Part shown: positions 16,810 to 26,073 of the stretch, piece by piece
Layout of the letters: each line of letters starts with the position of its first letter
Position numbering within the stretch: the stretch's first letter is position 1
From: an uncultured Thalassolituus sp.
GTDB taxonomy: Bacteria > Pseudomonadota > Gammaproteobacteria > Pseudomonadales > Oceanobacteraceae
Length of the DNA stretch: 48,009 nucleotides
NCBI GenBank assembly: GCA_913061435.1
Contig: CAJXUK010000023.1
Span: 1 to 48,009, forward strand
Direction of reading: 5' to 3'
The notes under the pieces: generated by a model
Seen by the model: only the letters and a program-made list of their open reading frames with translations
Told to the model about the DNA's origin: nothing
The model's database searches: none
Program-made: the position numbers and the translations under genes

Positions 16810-18207
16810 ATGACAAACGGCATGTTGAAACAGCTCGTAATAAGCGCTGGCATTATTAGTAGCCAGCTTATGAGTTCAACTGTACTTGCAGAGACCGACC
16901 CTGTTTCAGCTGAACAAAAGTCAGCAATTCTTGAAGAGCATTTGCCCCTATACGAACTGCGCACTTTTACTGAAATCTTTGACCGAATTCGTAATTCCTA
17001 TGTTGAACCTGTTGATGATAAAACCTTATTTCAGTATGCCATCGACGGTATGCTTAGCAATTTAGACCCTCACTCTGATTATTTGCTACCCGAAGATTTT
17101 TCTGATCTGCAAGAGAGTACAACCGGCAAGTTTGGCGGCCTCGGCATTGAAGTTGGCATTGAAGATGGGTTGATTAAAGTCGTGACCCCTATAGACGATA
17201 CTCCAGCAGAAAGAGCGGGAATTAAGTCTGGTGACTTTATTGTTTCTCTTGATGGTGAGCCGGTGAGAGAAATGTCTCTCAACGATGCTATCGACAGAAT
17301 GCGTGGTGAGCCTGGCACTGATATTGAATTAAACATTCGCCGTAAGGGAGAACCTGATTTACTAGAATTTGTTTTAACCCGCGCTGAAATTAACGTTGCA
17401 AGTGTGCGTAGCAAAGACCTAGGTGAAGGCATTGGTTATTTACGAATCACTCAATTTCAAGACAAAAGCGGCTCTGAATTAGTCAGCGCGATTGAAGAAT
17501 TACAAAGCCAAGCGCAACAAAATAACACTCAACTGCACGGTTTAATTTTAGATTTACGCAATAACCCGGGTGGCGTGCTCGATGCTGCCGCAGAAGTTTC
17601 AGATGCTTTTTTAAGTTCAGGACTAATTGTTTACACCGAAGGTCGCATCAGTGAATCGGATTTTCGCTTTTCGGCTACAGAAAAAACCGTTGCAGAAAAT
17701 ACACCTCTTATCGTTTTAATTAACGGCGGCTCAGCTTCGGCCTCAGAAATTGTTGCTGGAGCCTTACAAGATCACAAACGTGCAGTTATTGTGGGTACAC
17801 AATCGTTTGGTAAAGGTTCAGTGCAGAGCGTATTGCCTATTGGCGGAGACAAAGCCATTAAACTGACGACTGCACGCTACTTCACCCCCAAAGGCCGCTC
17901 TATTCAAGCGCAAGGCATTCAGCCAGATGTGTATGTAGAGCAAAGCGAGGTGACCACTTATGAACAAAGCTATTACAAAGAGAGTGACCTACCTGGCCAC
18001 TTATCGAACGGTGACGACGATAACGCTGAAAATCCACAAAAAGATTTAGATGCAGACCATGAAGTTTCAGACAACTTATTAAGCAAAGATTTTCAGCTTT
18101 ATCAGGCGTACACTTTATTAAAAGGCTGGAGCGTTTTTCAGCATCACGCCTATCCTGCGGTTAAAACAACTGCAAATAAAACCCAACAAGACCTAAAGCA
18201 AGATTAA
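16810..18207 (+). CDS. ctpA: C-terminal processing peptidase, S41 family (CtpA)
   Basis: Serine protease of 465 residues exported to the periplasm. A signal segment (about 5-28) precedes a PDZ domain (about 110-185; G-G-L-G-I-E-V, A-G-I-K-S-G-D) and the S41 catalytic domain. The Ser in the S-A-S-A-S-E motif (about 308-313) and Lys in S-F-G-K-G (about 335) form the catalytic dyad. An Asp/Glu-rich tail follows. I chose the ATG at 16810 over the adjacent GTG at 16807 because AAGGAT then sits 8 nt upstream. In many proteobacteria ctpA follows envC, and such proteases degrade cell-wall hydrolases. Confidence 0.93.
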   Translation: MTNGMLKQLVISAGIISSQLMSSTVLAETDPVSAEQKSAILEEHLPLYELRTFTEIFDRIRNSYVEPVDDKTLFQYAIDGMLSNLDPHSDYLLPEDFSDLQESTTGKFGGLGIEVGIEDGLIKVVTPIDDTPAERAGIKSGDFIVSLDGEPVREMSLNDAIDRMRGEPGTDIELNIRRKGEPDLLEFVLTRAEINVASVRSKDLGEGIGYLRITQFQDKSGSELVSAIEELQSQAQQNNTQLHGLILDLRNNPGGVLDAAAEVSDAFLSSGLIVYTEGRISESDFRFSATEKTVAENTPLIVLINGGSASASEIVAGALQDHKRAVIVGTQSFGKGSVQSVLPIGGDKAIKLTTARYFTPKGRSIQAQGIQPDVYVEQSEVTTYEQSYYKESDLPGHLSNGDDDNAENPQKDLDADHEVSDNLLSKDFQLYQAYTLLKGWSVFQHHAYPAVKTTANKTQQDLKQD

Positions 18208-18238
18208 TATCAAGCATACCGGAGCGAGTCATTCACGG

Positions 18239-19051
18239 ATGAACAACCGACTTTTACGCCTAAGCCTATGCTGCCTAGGCCTTATCTTTTGGCCCATGGC
18301 CAATAGCGCGCAGCTGGTGATAATCATTGATGATCTAGGCAACAGCTATAGTCAAGGTAACGCTATTGTTGAATTAGATGGCCCACTTACGCTAGCGTTT
18401 TTACCACATACGCCGTATGCGGTCTCTCTGGCAAACAAAGCTCACCAAAACAACAAAGAAATCATGCTGCATGCGCCCATGCAAACAGCAAAACTTGTTC
18501 CGTTAGGCCCCGGCGGGCTAACCCTAGAGCTATCAAAAGCTGCGTTCAAAACAACATTGGTAAAAGCAATTAACTCTATCCCGCATATTCAGGGAGTGAA
18601 TAATCACATGGGCAGTACATTAACCCAAAACAACCAAGCCATGCAGTGGGTGATGGAAACACTACAAGACAAACAGCTGTATTTTGTCGATAGCCTAACC
18701 TCGGCAAAATCAGTCGCTTATCAACAAGCCATAAACCACCAGCTACCAGTTTTGCGCCGCCATGTTTTTTTAGACAACAACAAAGACACAACAGCCCTTA
18801 CTCGACAATGGAATAAGGCGATACGTATTGCTAAAAAAAGTGGCCACGCCATTTTAATAGGCCACCCTTATGCCGAAACGCATGCATTTTTAGCCGCTAA
18901 ACTCCCCTTGCTCGCAGAGCATGATATTGAGCTAATACCCGCGTCAAAGTTGTTTTTGCAGCAAGCTTGGCAATTATTTCCCTCCGCCCCTTCGAACAAT
19001 CGTTACGACCTTAGCTATCGCCAAAGCTGCTGTAATGATTTAGTTCGTTAA
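18239..19051 (+). CDS. yibQ: Divergent polysaccharide deacetylase family protein YibQ
   Basis: Exported protein of 270 residues with a signal peptide (about 1-23, ending N-S-A). The NodB-like fold is seen as V-I-I-I-D-D-L-G (Asp about 31-32), A-F-L-P-H-T-P, L-H-A-P-M-Q and V-N-N-H-M-G-S. This is the divergent YibQ type, whose substrate is unknown to me. It ends the gpmI-envC-ctpA-yibQ run, 31 nt after ctpA, so a role in envelope or septal peptidoglycan metabolism is likely but inferred. Confidence 0.88.
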   Translation: MNNRLLRLSLCCLGLIFWPMANSAQLVIIIDDLGNSYSQGNAIVELDGPLTLAFLPHTPYAVSLANKAHQNNKEIMLHAPMQTAKLVPLGPGGLTLELSKAAFKTTLVKAINSIPHIQGVNNHMGSTLTQNNQAMQWVMETLQDKQLYFVDSLTSAKSVAYQQAINHQLPVLRRHVFLDNNKDTTALTRQWNKAIRIAKKSGHAILIGHPYAETHAFLAAKLPLLAEHDIELIPASKLFLQQAWQLFPSAPSNNRYDLSYRQSCCNDLVR

Positions 19052-19091
19052 TCACTGGCTAAAAAAGACACTGCTATAAAATCAAAAAACA

Positions 19092-19107
19092 TGGCACTAT
19101 ATAAGCT
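19092..19107 (+). promoter_or_regulatory. Candidate sigma-54 (-24/-12) promoter upstream of flagellin gene
   Basis: TGGCAC at 19092-19097 and GC at 19105-19106 give the exact GG-N10-GC spacing of RpoN promoters. The -24 half matches perfectly; the -12 half reads AAGCT where TTGCA/T is ideal. It lies 40-56 nt before the flagellin ATG, leaving a 5' leader of about 30 nt. Confidence 0.55.
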
Positions 19108-19147
19108 ACAAAACATAAGCTGTAAAACCTTTAAGCGAGGGTAAGCC

Positions 19148-19957
19148 ATGACATCCATTAGCACGGTTGCAAGCAATGCCTACGTCAATACCACCAATAA
19201 ATTAAGCCAAACTTATGGCCAAATTAGCAGCGGTAAACGCATCAATAGCGCCGCCGATAATCCGGCAGGCTTGGTAGTCAGCACCAACTTTAACACCCAA
19301 GTTTCTGCTTCACAGCAAGCTCAGCGTAATGGCCTGGATGCCAAATCATTGATAGAAACAGAAGACAGCGCACTTGCACAAATTTCACAAGGCCTTGAAC
19401 GACTGCAAGAACTGTCGGTACAACAAGGCAATGGTATTCTTAATGACACCGATCGTGCAGCTCTTGCAAGTGAAGCCAGCCAAATTACTGAGCAAATTAA
19501 CCAAGTGATTGAACAAAGCGCTTTCAATGGAAAAAATCTATTTCAATCAGAAAGCAGCGCACAAAATGTTAACTTTCAACTCGGCGATAAAGCCGGCGAT
19601 TTGGTTTCACTTCCGGCAAACCTAACAGCCAATCCAATTCAAGCAGGCTTACAACAATTAGAGTTTAACAACCCCAATAGTGCGGGCAACTCACTATCGA
19701 GCCTAGATTCAATCCAACAGGTGGTAAACGAACGTCGCTCAGAATTGGGAGCCGCTAATAATCGAATCGACAGCAGCATAGAACAGTTATCAGAAGAAGA
19801 AATACAAACGCAATCAAGTCTTAGCCGAGTTGAAGATGCCGATATTGCTAAGCTTGTTAGCGAGATGGTCGTAGAACAAGTTAAACAACAAGCTCAACTT
19901 GCGGTGCAGAGCCAAGGTAATGCCAGCGCAGAAGATACTCTGCGCCTGCTTTCTTAA
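19148..19957 (+). CDS. Short flagellin (orphan)
   Basis: Flagellar filament protein of 269 residues, made only of the conserved N- and C-terminal D0/D1 domains. The N-terminal half has I-S-S-G-K-R-I-N-S-A-A-D-N-P-A-G-L and the Q-R-N-G-x-x-A-K-S-x-I-E-T-x-D-x-A-L pattern. The C-terminal half has R-S-x-L-G-A-x-N-N-R-I and D-A-D-I-A-K-L-V-S-E-M-V. The variable D2/D3 region is essentially absent. GAGGG lies just before the start. No other flagellar gene is in the window, and it sits between yibQ and hisF. The C-terminus ends D-T-L-R-L-L-S, not the more usual L-L-x-L-L form. It may be one of several flagellins in the genome. Confidence 0.92.
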   Translation: MTSISTVASNAYVNTTNKLSQTYGQISSGKRINSAADNPAGLVVSTNFNTQVSASQQAQRNGLDAKSLIETEDSALAQISQGLERLQELSVQQGNGILNDTDRAALASEASQITEQINQVIEQSAFNGKNLFQSESSAQNVNFQLGDKAGDLVSLPANLTANPIQAGLQQLEFNNPNSAGNSLSSLDSIQQVVNERRSELGAANNRIDSSIEQLSEEEIQTQSSLSRVEDADIAKLVSEMVVEQVKQQAQLAVQSQGNASAEDTLRLLS

Positions 19958-19970
19958 CGCGGCACTCATA

Positions 19971-19997
19971 GAGATGCGCTTAGTCTAAACGCATCTC
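19971..19997. terminator. Hairpin between convergent flagellin and hisF, spanning the hisF stop
   Basis: GAGATGCG (19971-19978) pairs with CGCATCTC (19990-19997) around an 11-nt loop. The right arm encodes the last codons of hisF and the stop codon lies in the loop. There is no clear T-run, so termination is only suggested by position between convergent genes. Confidence 0.45.
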
Positions 19998-20768
19998 AAT
20001 GCCTTGGTCGGCCATATGCTGCTTCGCTTCTTGCACAGTATATTCACCAAAGTGAAAAATACTCGCTGCCAATACGGCGTCGGCATGACCCAGCAAAACA
20101 CCTTCTGCCAAATGTTCAAGATTGCCTACGCCACCCGAGGCGATCACAGGAATATTCACCGCATCGCTGACTGCGCGAGTAACACCTAGATCAAAACCGG
20201 TTTTCACACCGTCACGATCCATGCTGGTTAGCAATATTTCACCGGCGCCGTAATTAGCCATCTTAATCGCCCACTCCACTGCATCAATGCCAGTTGGTTT
20301 ACGACCACCGTGAGTGAAAATTTCCCATTTATTATCTGCGTCGCCTAACTCACCAGTGCCTGCTACTCGCTTTGCGTCAATCGCCACCACAATACACTGG
20401 GCACCAAATTTTTGTGACGCTTCACGCACAAACTCTGGGTTAAATACCGCCGCCGAGTTAATCGATACTTTATCTGCTCCAGCATTCAGCATACGGCGAA
20501 TATCAGCAATTTCGCGAATACCACCACCGACCGTCAACGGAATAAAAACATGCTCGGCAATGGCTTCTACCATTTGTACTGTCGTGCCACGGGCTTCGTG
20601 GGTTGCGGTAATATCAAGAAAGGTAATCTCGTCGGCGCCTTGCTCATCGTAACGCTTAGCAACCTCTACAGGATCACCGGCATCTCGAATACCAACAAAG
20701 TTGACGCCTTTTACAACTCTCCCTTGGTCTACATCGAGACAAGGGATTATACGTTTTGCTAATGCCAT
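19980..20768 (-). CDS. hisF: Imidazole glycerol phosphate synthase, cyclase subunit HisF
   Basis: Beta/alpha-barrel subunit that, with HisH, converts PRFAR and ammonia to imidazole glycerol phosphate and AICAR, 262 residues. The start [18 protein letters not shown] is canonical, with the catalytic Asp at about 12 and the second at about 131 (V-A-I-D-A). The phosphate-binding loops L-T-V-G-G-G-I-R and V-I-A-S-G-G-V-G are intact. It ends only 22 nt from the convergent flagellin. A 107-nt gap without an ORF separates it from hisH, where hisA normally lies. Confidence 0.97.
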   Translation of the reverse strand: MALAKRIIPCLDVDQGRVVKGVNFVGIRDAGDPVEVAKRYDEQGADEITFLDITATHEARGTTVQMVEAIAEHVFIPLTVGGGIREIADIRRMLNAGADKVSINSAAVFNPEFVREASQKFGAQCIVVAIDAKRVAGTGELGDADNKWEIFTHGGRKPTGIDAVEWAIKMANYGAGEILLTSMDRDGVKTGFDLGVTRAVSDAVNIPVIASGGVGNLEHLAEGVLLGHADAVLAASIFHFGEYTVQEAKQHMADQGIEMRLD

Positions 20769-20875
20769 AATGATTTACCGAATTAATTGATTCGCAAGCT
20801 TAAAAAGCAACATGATTAAGTATTTTTTCCATACCACACTCAATAATGATGCATTAGCTTGCTAGCATTCTTTGT

Positions 20876-21547
20876 TTAAGCCTGACCATTCCAGCTTAAA
20901 AAGTTTTGCAATAATTGCAGGCCGTTTGTGTGACTCTTCTCTGGGTGAAACTGCACCGCAAAGACATTGTCTTGCCCCATCGCCGCTGCAAAAGGCTTAC
21001 CGTAATGACCCAAACCTTTAACTTGGCTTTGGTCATCGGCGGTCACAAAATATGAGTGTACAAAATAAAAGCGGCTCTGATCGTTAATATCTTGCCAAAG
21101 TGGATGTGGAACCTGTTCAACCTGATTCCAGCCCATGTGCGGAACTTTTAAACGGCTCGATGTGCCATCTAATTGCATGTCACCGGTTAAATTGTCACCA
21201 AAGTAACCTACTTGGCCAGAAAACATATTCAGACCATCAACTCCGCCATTTTCTTCGGAGCGCGTCATCATGGCTTGTAGACCCACACAAATACCTAATA
21301 ACGGCTTAGTTTTTGCGACTTCTGCAACCACCTGATCAATGCCCTGCGCACGAATCTCAGCCATGCAGTCACGAATGGCACCCACACCGGGTAACACCAC
21401 ATGATCGGCGGCTAAAATCTCAGCAGGGTCGGAAGTTACTAAGATATTGCAATTGGGAGCGGCTTTTTGCAAAGCGCCATGAGCGCTGTGCAAATTACCC
21501 ATACCATAATCAATCACTGCACAGGTTTTACTGATTACCTTGCTCAT
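20876..21547 (-). CDS. hisH: Imidazole glycerol phosphate synthase, glutamine amidotransferase subunit HisH
   Basis: Class I glutamine amidotransferase of 223 residues that supplies ammonia to HisF. The nucleophile is Cys87 in L-L-G-I-C-V-G-L-Q, and the His-Glu pair is in V-Q-F-H-P-E-K-S near 205. The N-terminal [10 protein letters not shown] is typical. It follows hisB by 3 nt, so the two are co-transcribed. Confidence 0.97.
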   Translation of the reverse strand: MSKVISKTCAVIDYGMGNLHSAHGALQKAAPNCNILVTSDPAEILAADHVVLPGVGAIRDCMAEIRAQGIDQVVAEVAKTKPLLGICVGLQAMMTRSEENGGVDGLNMFSGQVGYFGDNLTGDMQLDGTSSRLKVPHMGWNQVEQVPHPLWQDINDQSRFYFVHSYFVTADDQSQVKGLGHYGKPFAAAMGQDNVFAVQFHPEKSHTNGLQLLQNFLSWNGQA

Positions 21548-21550
21548 CAG

Positions 21551-22150
21551 CTACAAAACGCCCTTAGTAGATGGCATTTGACCCGCCATACGAGGATCTT
21601 CAGTAAGCGCCATGCGTAATGCACGACCAAACGCTTTAAAAATGGTTTCTGCCTGATGGTGGGCGTTGAAGCCTTTGATATTATCAATGTGCAAGGTTAC
21701 GCCGGCGTGATTGACAAAGCCTTGGAAAAACTCCCAAAACAACTGCGTGTCAAAACGACCGATATTGCCACGGGTGAAATCACATTTAAACGAAAGGCCT
21801 GGGCGTCCCGAAAAGTCGATCACTACTCGCGATAGTGCTTCATCTAATGGCACATAAGAGTGGCCATAACGAAAAATTCCTCGCTTATCACCAACCGCTT
21901 TAGCAAAAGCTTGGCCCAAAGTAATACCAATGTCTTCAACCGTATGGTGGTCGTCGATATAAGTATCACCATCGCAATGAATATCTAAATCAATTAAGCC
22001 ATGACGAGCAATTTGATCCATCATATGATCAAGAAAGGGAACCCCTGTCTCGAACTTAGCTTCACCTGTACCATCTAAGTTGATACTTACTTTAACTTTT
22101 GTTTCTGAGGTATTACGCTCAACACTTGCCATACGGCCGGCATTTACCAT
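21551..22150 (-). CDS. hisB: Imidazoleglycerol-phosphate dehydratase HisB
   Basis: Mn-dependent dehydratase of histidine synthesis, 199 residues with the start chosen here. GGAG lies six bases before the ATG at 22150, giving a protein of the normal length; the frame continues upstream to 22207 but without a ribosome site. The two H-H-x-x-E metal motifs (D-D-H-H-T-V-E-D and N-A-H-H-Q-A-E-T) and F-L-D-H-M, D-F-S-G-R-P are all present. It is the monofunctional form without a phosphatase domain. It is divergent from the PanZ-like gene. Confidence 0.96.
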   Translation of the reverse strand: MVNAGRMASVERNTSETKVKVSINLDGTGEAKFETGVPFLDHMMDQIARHGLIDLDIHCDGDTYIDDHHTVEDIGITLGQAFAKAVGDKRGIFRYGHSYVPLDEALSRVVIDFSGRPGLSFKCDFTRGNIGRFDTQLFWEFFQGFVNHAGVTLHIDNIKGFNAHHQAETIFKAFGRALRMALTEDPRMAGQMPSTKGVL

Positions 22151-22233
22151 GGAAGACTCCAAAAAGATCTCGCCAAATGAGGAAAAAGCTATTATAAAGC
22201 AAAGCAAAGAAATAGCACAGAATAGAGACGCCC

Positions 22234-22650
22234 ATGCCTGTACATCTTGAACACATTAATCAACCCAGCGAACAAGACTGGATTGACTTAGGTAAAATTT
22301 ATGCCGACGCACCACAAGAATGGTTTAGTAACAGCCAAGATATAAAAGGTTCTTTACAAGCCTTGCTTGATCAACAAGTGTGGTTTATTGCTGGGCGCTT
22401 TAACTCACGCTTACTCGGTGCCATGCAAGCGTTTAAAAGCGATGAAATTGTTACGCTACAGCACTTTTGCGTGCGCAACATCACGATCAATCGCGGCGTT
22501 GCTCATCAAATGATGCATCACTTAAATCGCTGGGCCGATGAGCATGGCTTAACGTTAGTGGCTAAGAATCTCCCTCAATCTTTAGAAAAAAGCTTAAAAA
22601 CCCGTGGTTTTATAAAACTGAATGATGATTTTGTGCGTAAACCTGTTTAG
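22234..22650 (+). CDS. PanZ/PanM-like GNAT acetyltransferase-fold protein
   Basis: Protein of 138 residues with a small GNAT-like fold. The opening [12 protein letters not shown] and the [12 protein letters not shown] segment resemble PanZ (PanM), the acetyl-CoA sensor that triggers maturation of aspartate decarboxylase PanD. The usual acetyl-CoA loop (R-x-x-G-x-G/A) may be R-G-V-A-H-Q-M near 89-95. It is divergent from hisB and alone in its transcription unit. If not PanZ, it is an uncharacterised GNAT protein. panD is not in the window. Confidence 0.55.
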   Translation: MPVHLEHINQPSEQDWIDLGKIYADAPQEWFSNSQDIKGSLQALLDQQVWFIAGRFNSRLLGAMQAFKSDEIVTLQHFCVRNITINRGVAHQMMHHLNRWADEHGLTLVAKNLPQSLEKSLKTRGFIKLNDDFVRKPV

Positions 22651-22658
22651 ATGGCGTG

Positions 22659-22682
22659 CATTGTTCTTCAGGCGGAACAATG
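22659..22682 (+). terminator. Hairpin after the PanZ-like gene
   Basis: CATTGTTC (22659-22666) pairs perfectly with GAACAATG (22675-22682) around an eight-base loop, starting nine bases after the stop codon. The following run is mixed (TATTGTAC), so it is a weak terminator candidate. Confidence 0.4.
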
Positions 22683-22804
22683 TATTGTACTTCTTACACT
22701 ATTTAAACCAGTAGAACTTAGTCATAATAGTTATCGGTTCACTTAATAAATGAACACGCAATCAACTCAACGTTATCAAACGACAAGCAAAAGGGGCAGA
22801 ATTC

Positions 22805-23410
22805 ATGAAGCATTTAATTACACTGTTTATTACATTCTTAGGTTTTATTAGTTCAGCTTATAGTGCAAGCCCTAATCCAACTGACACTATTAAACATGCT
22901 ACCAGCGCTATCGTTAACGAACTGCAAACGATTCCGGTAGCTGAGCGTGATGCAGCCGTGGTTAACCGCCTAGTTCAAAGTTACATTCTGCCGGCGATTG
23001 ACCAAGAGCGCTTTGCCAAGATGGCACTGGGTAAGCACTGGAGAAAAGCCAGCAAAACACAGCGCAAAGATTTCGTTGAAACTTTTAGAGACTTACAAAT
23101 TCGCACATACAGTGGTGCCTTTGCAGCATTTGACGGCCAAAAATTTGAATTTAGCGATGCACGTTTTAATCGCACAGGTAAACGAGCTATTGTTAAAGGC
23201 GAAATGATTCAACCCAATGGTCAGCGCATACCCATCGACTTTAAAATGTTTATCAACAAGCAAAAAGAGTGGAAAATATATGATGCTGTTATTGCTGGTT
23301 TAAGCATGGTGACTACTTACCGCCAACAATTTAGTGAACAAATGCAACGTAAAAGCTTAGATGAGATCATACTTAACATGCGTGAACAAATACAAACCGC
23401 ATCACTCTAA
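22805..23410 (+). CDS. mlaC: MlaC-family phospholipid-binding periplasmic protein
   Basis: Protein of 201 residues with a signal peptide (about 1-22, ending A-Y-S-A). The MlaC/Ttg2D fold is visible in the pattern Y-I-L-P-A-I-D-Q-E-R-F-A-K-M-A-L-G-K-H-W-R-K-A, Y-S-G-A-F, V-K-G-E-M-I-Q and W-K-I-Y-D-A-V-I-A-G-L-S-M-V-T-T-Y-R-Q-Q-F. MlaC shuttles phospholipids between the outer membrane MlaA and the inner membrane MlaFEDB complex. Here it stands alone, without other mla genes, and is followed by its own terminator, so it may be an additional paralogue. Confidence 0.88.
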   Translation: MKHLITLFITFLGFISSAYSASPNPTDTIKHATSAIVNELQTIPVAERDAAVVNRLVQSYILPAIDQERFAKMALGKHWRKASKTQRKDFVETFRDLQIRTYSGAFAAFDGQKFEFSDARFNRTGKRAIVKGEMIQPNGQRIPIDFKMFINKQKEWKIYDAVIAGLSMVTTYRQQFSEQMQRKSLDEIILNMREQIQTASL

Positions 23411-23433
23411 TATCATCATGCCTCGTTGCACCT

Positions 23434-23459
23434 AAAACCCGCTATCAAGCGGGTTTTTT
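23434..23459 (+). terminator. Intrinsic terminator of mlaC
   Basis: CCCGC (23438-23442) pairs with GCGGG (23449-23453), extended by A/T pairs, and is followed by six T. A standard rho-independent terminator 24 nt after the stop codon. Confidence 0.9.
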
Positions 23460-23591
23460 GTATCTTTATCTGCCAATATTTTCACAAAACATCGATAAAG
23501 CAGCTAAACTGACTATTCGCTAGATTCAGAAAACCATTTTTAACTGATTTTAAAGCCACATTTTAGACAATACTTTAGGCAACTCTCATTA

Positions 23592-26006
23592 ATGAAAATT
23601 TTGCAGTCGCAAACAGTTCGTACCAAGTTAGTAATAATGGCAGTCACAACAAGTATGATTATATTGTTGTTATCGACCATCGCCTTTATTTCTCTTGGTA
23701 TGTACTTTGGGCACCAAACTTTAAATGCCCGCTTAGACACCATAGGCATGGTGATTAGCCAGCGCTCGGCTGCAGCTCTTGCTGATAATGATCAGTCATT
23801 GATGAAAAAACATTTATCTTTATTGAGCTTAGATAATAGCATTATTAAAAGCTGCATCTACGATGACAAAAAAAAGCTTGTTACTAGCCAACTTATGGTT
23901 GATTCAACACCCAACTGTCCTCAAATGCTGGCTATTTTAAAAACTAACGATTCGCCTTATTTAGAAAAATTTTTCCCAATTACTATTAATGCCGAAGGTT
24001 CTGGCAATAAAACCATCGGTACTCTTTATCTTGCCACTCACATAGACGGTATAAAAGAACGCTTTAAGCAAGTTAGCGTCTTTTCATTGTTTTTACTCAT
24101 AGGCACTATCGTCATCTCTCTGTTACTTGCCAACCGTTTACAAGGATTGGTAACAACTCCTCTTCGCTTACTTGCCACCACCATTAGCAATATCATTCAG
24201 AAAAATGACTTTTCAATTCGAGCCAACACACAACGTAATGATGAGCTAGGTCACTTAGCCGATATTTTTAACGAACTACTCAGCAAAATTGAAGATGAGC
24301 ACACTTCATTAAAAAGCAGTGAAGACAAATTTAGAAAACTAACTTCGCTGTCACCAGTGGGGATTTTTCAGATAGACCCAGAAGGTGAAATTGTTTACGT
24401 CAACCAACGCTGGCGCGAAATTAACAACGTTAAACATGAAAAACCTAATTTACAGGCTTGGTTTTCTAGTTTTCATGATGAAGACACCTTACCGCTCAAC
24501 AAACTATGGCATAGATTAATTACCAAACACGAAGACATGTCGACCGAAGTGCGGCTTATTGGGCAGAACAGTAATATTTCATGGGTTTATATTCAGGCGA
24601 CGTCTTTGCACTCAAAAGATGGTGATTTGTTAGGCTTTTTAGGCTCGGTTTCTGATATTTCGGAACTGAAAAAAGCGCAAATTCAAATGGAAACCTTAGC
24701 TTTCTACGACCCTCTAACTGGCCTAGCCAACCGCCGTTTATTTAAAAACAGATTAGCCAAAGCCGTGAAAAGTGTACAGCGTAGCAATACATCGATTGCC
24801 CTGTTATTTATTGACCTTGACCAGTTTAAGCGCATCAACGACACCCTAGGTCATGACATGGGTGATGCGCTTTTAAAAGAGGTTTCAAATCGCTTGGGTA
24901 GCAATGTTCGCGATAACGATACGGTTTCTAGAATCGGTGGCGATGAATTCACCATATTATTAACAGATATACATAATTCAAACGACGTTCGCATTGTGGC
25001 AGAAAAAATCCTGTATTCACTGTCGCGCCCTATCACTCTTAACGGCCAAGAAATTGTAAGCACTGTGAGTATCGGTATCACCCTAACCCCCGACGACTCG
25101 ATTGATCCTAACACCTTAATGAAAAACGCCGATTTGGCCATGTACCGTGCAAAAGAAATGGGTCGTAACAATTTCCAGTTCTTCTCAGAAGACATGAACA
25201 CCACGATATTGCACAACCTAGAAGTAGAAAAAGAGCTGCACATTGCGCTTAAACGCAATCAATTTTTCTTAGTCTATCAGCCCAAATTATGCCTAGCAGA
25301 CAACACCATTACCGGCGTGGAAACCCTAATCCGCTGGCGCCACCCAGAAAAAGGCATTATCCCACCCGATATGTTTATTCCTATCGCCGAAGAAACAGGA
25401 CAAATCATCGATATTGGTGCCTGGGTTCTAGAGCATAGTTGCCATGAAATGGGGGCACTTATTCGCGAAGGGCTCATGCCCAAAAATTCAAAAGTTGCAG
25501 TTAACTTATCAGCAAAGCAATTTTCTGATCCTAACTTACTTAAAACGGTGCTGGATATCTTAGCCCAATCTAAAATAGACCCCATTAACTTAGAATTAGA
25601 AATTACAGAAAGCATCATTATGGATGATGTAGAAGCGGCTATTAAAATCATGGAAGACATAAAGAGCCATGGTATCGATTTATCTATCGATGATTTTGGC
25701 ACCGGTTATTCTTCGTTATCTTACCTAAAAAGATTCCCAATCGATGTGCTCAAAGTTGATCGCTCGTTTGTAGGCGACATTCCAGAAGATAAAACCGATA
25801 TGGCGATTACTTCTGCGGTAATCGCCATGGCTCATAAGCTCAGTATGAAGGTTGTCGCCGAGGGCATTGAGACCCAAGAACAATTAGATTTTCTAAACGA
25901 AAACCAATGTGACGATGGCCAAGGTTACTTACTCAGCCGCCCACTCACTCTGCCGCAATTACACCATTTTTTAGTTAGCAATAATAAAAAAGCAACCTTG
26001 CAGTAA
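23592..26006 (+). CDS. Membrane GGDEF-EAL protein with HAMP and PAS domains
   Basis: Bifunctional c-di-GMP enzyme candidate of 804 residues. A membrane helix (about 12-35), a periplasmic sensor (about 40-155) and a second helix (about 161-180) lead to HAMP (about 181-235) and PAS (about 245-360). The GGDEF domain has an intact G-G-D-E-F at 449-453 and an inhibitory RxxD site (R-D-N-D, 440-443). The EAL domain reads E-T-L at 577-579 and retains D-D-F-G-T-G at 700-705 and V-A-E-G-I-E-T. Both active sites look complete, so synthesis, breakdown or both are possible. The gene stands alone between mlaC and mutY, and no ribosome site is obvious. Confidence 0.93.
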   Translation: MKILQSQTVRTKLVIMAVTTSMIILLLSTIAFISLGMYFGHQTLNARLDTIGMVISQRSAAALADNDQSLMKKHLSLLSLDNSIIKSCIYDDKKKLVTSQLMVDSTPNCPQMLAILKTNDSPYLEKFFPITINAEGSGNKTIGTLYLATHIDGIKERFKQVSVFSLFLLIGTIVISLLLANRLQGLVTTPLRLLATTISNIIQKNDFSIRANTQRNDELGHLADIFNELLSKIEDEHTSLKSSEDKFRKLTSLSPVGIFQIDPEGEIVYVNQRWREINNVKHEKPNLQAWFSSFHDEDTLPLNKLWHRLITKHEDMSTEVRLIGQNSNISWVYIQATSLHSKDGDLLGFLGSVSDISELKKAQIQMETLAFYDPLTGLANRRLFKNRLAKAVKSVQRSNTSIALLFIDLDQFKRINDTLGHDMGDALLKEVSNRLGSNVRDNDTVSRIGGDEFTILLTDIHNSNDVRIVAEKILYSLSRPITLNGQEIVSTVSIGITLTPDDSIDPNTLMKNADLAMYRAKEMGRNNFQFFSEDMNTTILHNLEVEKELHIALKRNQFFLVYQPKLCLADNTITGVETLIRWRHPEKGIIPPDMFIPIAEETGQIIDIGAWVLEHSCHEMGALIREGLMPKNSKVAVNLSAKQFSDPNLLKTVLDILAQSKIDPINLELEITESIIMDDVEAAIKIMEDIKSHGIDLSIDDFGTGYSSLSYLKRFPIDVLKVDRSFVGDIPEDKTDMAITSAVIAMAHKLSMKVVAEGIETQEQLDFLNENQCDDGQGYLLSRPLTLPQLHHFLVSNNKKATLQ

Positions 26007-26027
26007 GGCTTACCTTGGTTGTTATTG

Positions 26028-26056
26028 AGCGCCGTTTTATACTAGCGGCTTTTATT
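26028..26056 (+). terminator. Weak terminator after the GGDEF-EAL gene
   Basis: GCCG (26031-26034) can pair with CGGC (26046-26049), followed by TTTTATTT. The stem is short, so confidence is low. Confidence 0.35.
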
Positions 26057-26073
26057 TAGTTGCCGATATTCAC

